DNA from: Malania oleifera
Lineage: Eukaryota; Streptophyta; Magnoliopsida; Santalales; Ximeniaceae
Assembly (NCBI RefSeq): GCF_029873635.1
Contig: NC_080420.1
Span: 55,451,457 to 55,515,456, forward strand
Direction: 5' to 3'
Length of the DNA stretch: 64,000 nt
How positions within the stretch are numbered: position 1 is the first letter of the stretch; each line of letters starts with the position of its first letter. Under the pieces are notes generated by a model. It was not told where the DNA came from. It searched no databases and was given only the letters and a program-made list of their open reading frames with translations. This document shows, one piece after another, positions 59,679 through 64,000 of the stretch. The position numbers were made by a program, and so were the translations under genes.

Positions 59679-62430
59679 CACTGACCCTTCCCCCCAAAAC
59701 AAATCCCTAAACCCCAAATCCCTAAATCCCTTGAGTTGAGAATCCTTTGGCTGCTGAAATCACAGTTCGGAGCCCTCTGCGAGTCTTTGGTTGCTGCCAT
59801 CGCTGGCGCTTACCTTACTCAATCAATCCCAGCAACCAGCAACGGAACCCTCTGCGAGTCTTTGGTTGCTGCCATCGCTGGCGCTTACGTTACTCAATCA
59901 ATCCCAGCAACCAGCAACCTTCTCTCCCGTGCACGTGAACCGTGATTCCCTCATGATTTTCCCCTCTGTTTCTGATTTCAATCCCAGCTACTTGAGCTCC
60001 TTTGCAAACGTGATTCCTTCAGGTTCTGCATACCTTTCCGAGTGGACCCACACAGCACCTCCTGGAGCCCTTCGCGAACGTTAAGCAAGGGTGATTCCTA
60101 GCCTTTCGCCCCTTCATTCATACAGCCCCTCCTGGTGAACCTGCCAGCGATACCTCTCGGAGAATACTCTCCGTCGACTCTCCTTTACTGACGTTGCTGC
60201 AAACCATCTCGAATCAACGAACCAGTGACCAGCGAACCTGCGCCAAATCAGCGCCGTCAGCGCAGAATTTCTCGACAGCTGGAAAACATTATCTTTGACA
60301 TTGATGAGCAGATATTTGATTACTGAAGCCAACTGCTCTGATACCAATTTGATGCAGTGTGCGTGGAGGAAATAGACTGCAGAATTTGTTACGTAGAAAT
60401 CTTACAGAATAGGATAATTATGGGGACGTGGTGGAAAGGGAAAATTCTCGACCCACATTTGCATATCTCTAGGAAATTCTGAGTAGCTCAGAATTGTTAG
60501 GAAAATGGAAGGGGAAAATTCTATACTGCTTCGTTATCTTGATTAGAATATATGCAAGTACATGACAGCCTTGCACATTAAATGTGCCTAGGAAAATGGC
60601 TGTTGCTGACTACAGTTGTATTGACTTCTCTAGACTTAAAAGATTTCATAAATAACTTTGGAACTTGACTTATAAATGAACTTTTTAGATAATAAATTTG
60701 GACTTAGGAAATGACACATGACTAGAGCATAGTAATGACACCTATATAAAAATAATAAATATAATGACAGTACTGTGTCATTCTATCATCCTTTCTAAGT
60801 TTGTTTACAACATCTTGCCCTGGAACAAACTTGGGAGGTGTGAACTCCCACTAGTTTTGACTTGGGGGCATGCCATTCTAATACGATCAACGAAGTAAGA
60901 GGAAGTAAAAATGAAATGACACCTTCTAAAGGTTGTTCGGTTTGCCACATAAAAAATATTCTTGTGGAATGACATTTTTGAAAATATCATTCTTGTAAAT
61001 AGGATGCTTGACTCATGGGAATATTTTGTTTGGTTCTTGTTGTAAGATTCCCAATAATGCACATAGGATTTCCATGTCAATGTGTGGAGTGTGGTTCAAG
61101 TGTTCAACATGAGAATCATGGTAGGTATTTTAAGAAAATGACCATTATAAACCTGGCATTTGTGTAAACTAATATATGAAAAACAATTATATTATTTAAC
61201 CCAAAACCTATTAAAAATAAATATTTAATTAAATCTATATCCAAAAATTTTCAACGATTATACATTTTTTTGATAGCATTTAACAATTATAAATTTAAAA
61301 CATTTCACACTTAATAATTGATTAAATGAAATAATTAAGGGAAATATAGTGCCTAAATATTAACTATTATGTTAAAATTTATTAAAAAAGTAATAAAATT
61401 TATTTTATTTAATAAATTAAAAATGTCAATTAAAAATGTTAATTAACTATTTACACTTTTGGTAGACATTTTAAAAATAATTTATATATTTAATTAACAT
61501 TATATGTATTTTCTAATTAAAAATAAGAAAATTTTATACTAATTTAAAATATTTAATATATTTAATTAATAATTATTTTAAATATAATTCTAGAGTGTGA
61601 TTATATTATATTATAGGGGCATTGATGTCCAAAAGTAAAAATAGTAAGGGTAATTTGGTCCAAAAGGTTGGATTTTCATGGGAATGGGGTTCACATGAAA
61701 CTTACCCATGGGGAGCTGGAAATAGAATATCCATATTTTGTGGGTACCTTCTCATTCAAAAGAATGTGAACGTAGGAATAAGATGCCATGTGCTTCACAT
61801 TCTTGGTAATCTTAAGAGATGCTGTGAACCAAACGCACCATTAAGGTAAAAAGACAAGATGAAGCTGAAAGACAATCCCTCAATATTAACTTGCTAACCT
61901 TAATTGGGGCTTTAAGTATATAGAATAGATAGAGCAGTATTCCCTGTGAGCCAGATCCAGAGTATATTCCAATCTGCTGATCAAGGAAATGGATAACAGT
62001 AAGCAATGAATGTCTTTTTTTATTTTTTTCCCTTCTCTCTTTTGTAAGTTTTCATTTGTTGGAGGAAGATTTAATATTCTGAAAGGTCATCATTGTCACC
62101 ATAATCATCATGATTATTCATAATACCATTATGGCTTTGGGTAACAAGAGCTGCAAGAAGTTTATTCTTATGTATGACAGTTTCTTCATTTTGTTTTATT
62201 GGGACCAAATGAATATGCGAAAATTCAAGTTATTTGTAAGTCTGTAATCAAGCCCATTTAGCGAAGAAATGTTTGCTGGTTTCTGCAGGTTAGGATTGAT
62301 GGTTGCAGGAGGCATAGTTTTAGCATCTTTTATGACATATGCTTCAGAGCACCTTGCCATCAGATCATTCTTGAGAGGTGCTGAAGATCGAGACATGCCA
62401 CGGATTAGGAGCACTTGTTTCTTCTGTTGA
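37793..62430 (+). CDS. IPUT1: Inositol phosphorylceramide glucuronosyltransferase 1 (GT8 family)
   Basis: Ten exons join in frame: 37793-38041, 38399-38519, 39456-39641, 40442-40605, 51896-52003, 52341-52478, 52598-52735, 53035-53302, 53408-53531 and 62289-62430, giving 1638 nt, 545 residues; every intron is GT-AG. The protein has an N-terminal signal/anchor (1-29), the GT8 DxD metal site (YLDAD, 128-130), GDQGFLN (186-192), the [10 protein letters not shown] motif (252-261) and a C-terminal membrane domain with about five hydrophobic segments, ending in CFFC. This layout is that of Arabidopsis IPUT1/PGSIP6/MOCA1, about 537 residues. The known enzyme moves glucuronic acid from UDP-GlcA onto inositol phosphorylceramide in the Golgi, the first step of the GIPC headgroup. 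No disabling change is seen. Introns 4 and 9 are swollen by transposons. The start is the first Met after the conserved 5' UTR and gives a proper signal peptide. Confidence 0.95.
38042..38398 (+). other. IPUT1 intron 1 with C18G6 tract
   Basis: Contains a run of 18 C followed by 6 G (38209-38232), close to where homology to the inverted array copies ends (about 38245). The copies have a shorter purine-rich version at this place. Confidence 0.8.
38399..38519 (+). CDS. IPUT1: IPUT1 exon 2 (residues 84-124)
   Basis: Encodes [17 protein letters not shown]... [11 protein letters not shown]. Acceptor TTATGCAG, donor GT at 38520, phase 1. Confidence 0.95.
38520..40441 (+). other. IPUT1 introns 2 and 3 regions (around exon 3)
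   Basis: Intron 2 (38520-39455) and intron 3 (39642-40441). Ordinary AT-rich plant intron sequence. In intron 3 a ~110-bp segment is roughly duplicated (39839-39945 and 39955-40050: GGGTTAAAATAT...TCTTAGAAATAATGTTGG). No transposon is recognised. Confidence 0.6.
39456..39641 (+). CDS. IPUT1: IPUT1 exon 3 with DxD motif (residues 124-186)
   Basis: Contains [11 protein letters not shown], where D128 and D130 are the expected metal and UDP-sugar ligands, and [15 protein letters not shown], conserved in GT8 enzymes. Acceptor TTTCTCAG, donor GT at 39642. Confidence 0.95.
40442..40605 (+). CDS. IPUT1: IPUT1 exon 4 (residues 186-240)
   Basis: Contains [10 protein letters not shown], a GT8 substrate-binding motif, and [16 protein letters not shown]. 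It is followed by the 11.3-kb intron 4. Confidence 0.95.
40849..42600 (+). mobile_element. Element E: deletion derivative of a Ty3/gypsy retrotransposon
   Basis: Direct repeats at about 40849-41265 and 42061-42475 share GTAGGATTATGTGTTTTGGGG, GTGTGAAAGCCATGTAGGAGG and further sequence, as LTRs would. Between them a purine tract (GGAAGGAGGGAGC, about 42047-42059) precedes the right LTR, giving plus orientation. The only coding remnant is the protease. The left LTR starts TGATGTAGGATGAG, resembling the LTR start of element D. The right LTR carries an extra ~100-bp tandem duplication (about 42404-42600). Confidence 0.7.
41570..41858 (+). pseudogene. Element E protease remnant
   Basis: Reads [13 protein letters not shown], then after a frame change [19 protein letters not shown] and [20 protein letters not shown]. 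This matches the retroviral-type protease of chromoviruses (normally DSGSC.N.VS, and CDV.P...CH.LLGRPWQ.D). The catalytic Asp-Ser-Gly has become Asp-Leu-Gly. No gag, RT or integrase is found nearby. Confidence 0.7.
42601..43238 (+). other. Intron 4 sequence between elements E and D, unassigned
   Basis: No confident feature. Short frames such as [20 protein letters not shown] (about 43028) hint at old coding sequence of an unrecognised element that D interrupted, since a frame of ~30 codons reads across the D insertion site (FVHDGG then [11 protein letters not shown] at 48741). Too weak to name. Confidence 0.3.
43617..45960 (-). pseudogene. Element D pol: protease, RT, integrase end, chromodomain
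   Basis: Protease-like region at about 45720-45400 ([13 protein letters not shown]), RT at 45173-44436 ([15 protein letters not shown]..., catalytic YFDDIL near 44600), then a jump to the end of integrase ([26 protein letters not shown], 44311-43988) and the C-terminal part ([17 protein letters not shown]...SPVFNVEDL, 44000-43617) with a degenerate chromodomain (VESILDDE...YLVQWRG). RNase H and the integrase core are missing. Stops and frameshifts are present. Confidence 0.85.
46322..47071 (-). pseudogene. Element D gag remnant
   Basis: Starts [20 protein letters not shown] at 47071 and, after a frame break, continues with gag-type sequence ([20 protein letters not shown], 46507-46322), the typical retrotransposon gag domain. 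Confidence 0.7.
47072..48294 (-). other. Element D leader
   Basis: About 1.2 kb of untranslated sequence between the primer-binding site and gag. A short frame at 47937-47710 has no recognised domain. Confidence 0.5.
48741..49262 (+). other. Intron 4 sequence right of element D, unassigned
   Basis: Continuation of the target sequence interrupted by D. No feature can be supported beyond the short frame noted at 42601-43238. Confidence 0.3.
49263..49427 (+). repeat. Au-like SINE, degenerate
   Basis: GAGCCTTGACCCAATGGTAA has the tRNA-like A-box region of Au SINEs, followed by GAAACAGCCT at the expected distance. The B box is decayed and the 3' tail is not clear. It lies in intron 4 in sense orientation. 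Confidence 0.6.
49428..51895 (+). other. Right part of IPUT1 intron 4
   Basis: AT-rich intron sequence with a GT microsatellite (50013-50067). ORFs here are short and lack recognisable domains. The last ~40 bp are a pyrimidine-rich acceptor region for exon 5. Confidence 0.6.
51896..52003 (+). CDS. IPUT1: IPUT1 exon 5 (residues 241-276)
   Basis: Encodes the [13 protein letters not shown] motif that closes the GT8 catalytic domain. Acceptor CATATGCAG after intron 4, donor GT at 52004. Confidence 0.95.
52341..52478 (+). CDS. IPUT1: IPUT1 exon 6 (residues 277-322)
   Basis: Carries [13 protein letters not shown] and the first C-terminal hydrophobic segment ([18 protein letters not shown]). Confidence 0.95.
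52598..52735 (+). CDS. IPUT1: IPUT1 exon 7 (residues 323-368)
   Basis: Polar linker between membrane segments, Ser- and Asn-rich at its end ([14 protein letters not shown]). Phase 0 at both ends. Confidence 0.93.
53035..53302 (+). CDS. IPUT1: IPUT1 exon 8 (residues 369-458)
   Basis: Two hydrophobic segments ([20 protein letters not shown] and [17 protein letters not shown]) around the conserved [16 protein letters not shown] block. Confidence 0.95.
53408..53531 (+). CDS. IPUT1: IPUT1 exon 9 (residues 458-499)
   Basis: Hydrophobic segment [20 protein letters not shown]. Donor GT at 53532, phase 2; followed by the 8.8-kb intron 9. Confidence 0.95.
53532..56386 (+). other. Left part of IPUT1 intron 9 with dispersed repeats
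   Basis: Contains a 20-bp A run (53858-53877), two copies of CCTAAAAGCTTAAGCTATTAG (54280 and 54492) with related flanking text (a dispersed repeat of unclear class), and adjoining CT (55429-55453) and CA (55454-55480) microsatellites. No coding domain found. Confidence 0.5.
56387..56554 (+). mobile_element. Short LTR with primer-binding site (TRIM-like or copia end)
   Basis: A 156-bp segment TGTTGT...ACAACA (56387-56542) with 6-bp inverted ends is directly followed by TGGTATCAGAGC (56543-56554), the tRNA-Met primer site. No second LTR copy or coding domain is found downstream, so this is a truncated element. Confidence 0.55.
56555..57289 (+). other. Intron 9 sequence between LTR remnant and mosaic, unassigned
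   Basis: No coding domain or repeat recognised. The first part may be internal sequence of the preceding short-LTR element. Confidence 0.3.
57290..57369 (-). repeat. Leader segment of family X with primer-binding site (left copy)
   Basis: About 80 bp nearly identical to 60271-60349, including minus-strand TGGTATCAAAGCAG (57353-57366). It marks the internal side of a minus-strand LTR. Confidence 0.7.
57370..57517 (-). mobile_element. Chimeric inverted LTR: family X outer end joined to element F 3' end
   Basis: On the plus strand, the first ~40 bp (TGATGTAGTGTGCGTGGAGG...) match the LTR at 60350. From about 57412 to 57515 the sequence is the reverse complement of 59197-59298, that is, the end of the F polyprotein and the start of its LTR. 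The switch lies near ACAAAATTAGGTG. Confidence 0.7.
57520..59210 (+). pseudogene. Element F: Reina-like chromovirus pol remnant
   Basis: The 57520-57924 frame runs from the protease-RT linker into the RT start ([35 protein letters not shown]). The RT catalytic core is missing; sequence resumes at [20 protein letters not shown] and [19 protein letters not shown] further deletion leads to the integrase zinc finger (CLTCQQDKG) and core (DFVTNLP...[11 protein letters not shown], 58385-58455). The end (58815-59210) has HVSCLKPF and a degenerate chromodomain ([10 protein letters not shown]...WQEFLVK), stop at 59208-59210. Confidence 0.85.
59211..59361 (+). repeat. Element F LTR fragment
   Basis: Follows the F stop codon and contains ATAAATAAACC-type promoter-like sequence. 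It ends CCTTATCA just before TGGTATTAGTC (59362-59372), a primer-binding-site-like sequence. A primer site after a 3' LTR suggests a tandem or recombined copy. Confidence 0.6.
59362..60349. other. Leader-like GC-rich segment between F LTR and family X LTR
   Basis: Begins with the primer-site-like TGGTATTAG and a 9-bp stem CTAAACGAT/ATCGTTTAG (59372-59380 and 59391-59399). It has a CT microsatellite (59636-59674), a nearly perfect 75-bp tandem duplication (59773-59847 and 59848-59922) and ends with a minus-strand primer-binding site (TGGTATCAGAGC, 60335-60346). The right part is therefore the leader of a minus-strand family X element. No gag domain is recognised. Confidence 0.6.
60350..60812 (-). 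repeat. Family X LTR
   Basis: 463 bp, TGATGCAGTGTGCG...TTTACAACA in the plus direction. The left edge is set by the adjacent primer-binding site; the right edge is inferred from the CA end. No coding region for family X is seen in the window. Confidence 0.6.
60931..61842. mobile_element. Possible MITE-like element with imperfect TIRs
   Basis: GGTTGTTCGGTTT at the left and GAACCAAACGCACC at the right form imperfect terminal inverted repeats around ~900 bp of strongly AT-rich, non-coding sequence. Target duplication not resolved. Superfamily unclear. Confidence 0.4.
61843..62288 (+). other. Right end of IPUT1 intron 9
   Basis: Ordinary intron sequence leading to the TTTCTGCAG acceptor of exon 10. 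No other feature. Confidence 0.6.
62289..62430 (+). CDS. IPUT1: IPUT1 exon 10 (residues 499-545, stop)
   Basis: After acceptor TTTCTGCAG it encodes the last membrane segment ([20 protein letters not shown]) and a basic tail ending STCFFC, stop TGA at 62428-62430. The match to the conserved family C terminus is what shows that exon 10 lies beyond the transposon-filled intron. Confidence 0.95.
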
Positions 62431-64000
62431 TTGTTGGGTTAAAATGATGAGATATGAGCACCGGTTCTTCCTCCAAATTGTAATGAGTTGTAAATTATAG
62501 AAGAGCATTTTGACAGATTAGATTCATTAGAAATGCCTTTGTCCAAACAGTGCTGCAATTGTAATTGAATATATCTCAACATAAAATGAAAGGGAGCAAG
62601 GTTTGAATGGTTTTGAGATTTGTGATGTAGCGGAATATTCGTGCACCGAAGTTCTGGGTTTCTTTTGGCTACTTATTTTTGCTTTAAGTGGCTGGTGATC
62701 AGAATTTCATGGATGATCTCTGTTGCATTTCATGGAGTTTAAATATTGTATTGATTATTTCATTTCAAGTAATTATGGGATGTTTCTAACTCCCTTGTGG
62801 CACTTTGGATTTTTTTGGCCTACCTCATACACTAGACACTATAATACTTCATCTGTTTCAAGATATGCTTGTGTCTGGCATTTTATAATTTATCAGCTGC
62901 ATGTTCCATGGTTTTATCGAGTAAATTTATACATATTTAGGAAAAAGGAGGATTAGCGTGTAATTTTATATTTATGACATTTATGTTTCTTCATCTTGAG
63001 CTTGTGTTTGCAAGTTTTCATTTGCTAGATGTTACATGACAACTTGATTTATGAATGATGCTTCTCTTCTCTGTACTCCCCAAAACAGGATCAATCCATT
63101 TTATTAAGTTTGCTGTGTTTCTTACATTTGCTTGGATGGAGAGCTTCTTGTCTGAATTGTGCAATCAATTATCTTACCAACTATTTTCATACTACTGAAG
63201 ATCATGGTTCCAACATTCTGTACAGCACTTCATTTGCTTGTTTGTGTGCCAGTACTCAAATATGTCGGGCATAAGGAGGGCTGTTAGAAACTGGTTGAAT
63301 TAGGCATACTAGCAGGGGAGAGCTCAACCATTCCTCGTCGCTAATCATAAATGATCGGCAGCTGTTTTCATGGAAAACTTTTCTATTTTTTATTTCAGCT
63401 TTTCACATATTTTAACTTATCTTTTAAATTTTTTTTTAAAAAATTGAAAAATACTTGCTCTAATGACAACTTGGTGATAGCAGCTGTATGGTTATTCTCC
63501 AATGACCTTGGTAAACAGGTAAACTTCCATTGAGAGGACAAATGGAATATTGAAAATGATAATTTTGTTATTTCAAAAGCCCAGCGCTTTTGAGAAAAGA
63601 TCTTGATACTCGACTGCAAGAGGTAGAGAAAAGTACACTCTTTAGATTACTGAAGCAAGCAAGGGTGGTGTCTTTAACTAGCAACAACATAGATTGTTGG
63701 GCTTTAACTTGGGGAAAGCAAATTCATAATGCAACGACCAAACATTTTGTAAGGACATGCATATACATAGATTGATTTTAGTTATTGCTTCCTAAGCAAC
63801 TTGTATTTATTCGCAAAGGCACTTAAGCAAAATAGTGTCTAAATGTAAGATTAGTATTTGGCAAAGTATATATTTTATCATCATCCGATATGCTGAGGTC
63901 TAACTTTATAAGTATGTATATATCACAAACAGCAACTTCACCCTACAAATCAATATTTTATATATTCCTCTAAAAATGTTGCACTTGAAAAATGTAAACA
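62431..64000 (+). other. IPUT1 3' UTR and downstream flank
   Basis: No further gene is recognised. AT-rich, with a weak poly(A)-signal-like CATAAAATG near 62580. Short ORFs to 63775 show no family resemblance. The 3' end of the transcript cannot be placed from sequence. Confidence 0.5.

Noticed and set aside
59366..59800. 144-codon ORF with an Arg-Glu repeat
   Set aside because: The Arg-Glu run is a translated GA microsatellite; the region is retroelement leader.
63590..63775. Short ORF downstream of IPUT1 as a separate gene
   Set aside because: Only 61 codons, no recognisable motif, and located in the AT-rich 3' flank.

Overview
This is nuclear DNA from a flowering plant, most likely a dicot. 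It is AT-rich and dominated by plant LTR retrotransposons (Tekay/Del-type chromoviruses, SIRE-type copia elements, Reina-like chromoviruses), with an Au-like SINE. The single host gene is split by canonical GT-AG introns. The species cannot be fixed from the sequence, and I see no bacterial-type operons, tRNA or rRNA genes, or CRISPR arrays.

Layout. Positions 1-34168 are a nest of retroelements, all read on the minus strand unless stated. Element A (Tekay-type, 1-9358, left end outside the window) carries a copia solo LTR (6380-8664) inside its own LTR. Element B (Tekay-type, 9359-20517) sits in the same LTR of A and is itself split by another copia solo LTR (13391-15628). A junction with 163 bp of unexplained sequence (20518-20680) joins B to element G (SIRE-type copia, 20681-34168), and both LTR ends at the junction are truncated. 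G's polyprotein is split by a 4.4-kb solo LTR (24975-29338) with a perfect 5-bp target duplication and three tandem-repeat fields.

From 34169 to 37300 lies a tandem array in which each unit joins a long palindrome to an inverted copy of the 5' UTR, exon 1 and start of intron 1 of the host gene. Two copies keep an open 83-codon exon 1 and a splice donor; the third is frameshifted. The array points away from the functional gene, so the locus is a large inverted repeat around the gene's promoter.

The host gene (37793-62430, plus strand, 10 exons, 545 codons plus stop) encodes a Golgi GT8 glycosyltransferase recognisable as inositol phosphorylceramide glucuronosyltransferase 1 (IPUT1, also PGSIP6/MOCA1), the enzyme that starts the glycan headgroup of plant GIPC sphingolipids. 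Its reading frame joins cleanly across all nine introns. Intron 4 (11.3 kb) holds two gypsy elements (E and D) and a SINE. Intron 9 (8.8 kb) holds a short LTR with a primer-binding site, a mosaic of two retroelement families and a probable MITE. From 62431 to 64000 I see only 3' flanking sequence.

The best candidate for something undescribed is the inverted exon-1 array opposite IPUT1: it could generate antisense or hairpin RNA against the gene's own 5' end. A second candidate is that LTRs of several unrelated families here all carry arrays of short palindromic GTCGAC-centred words.
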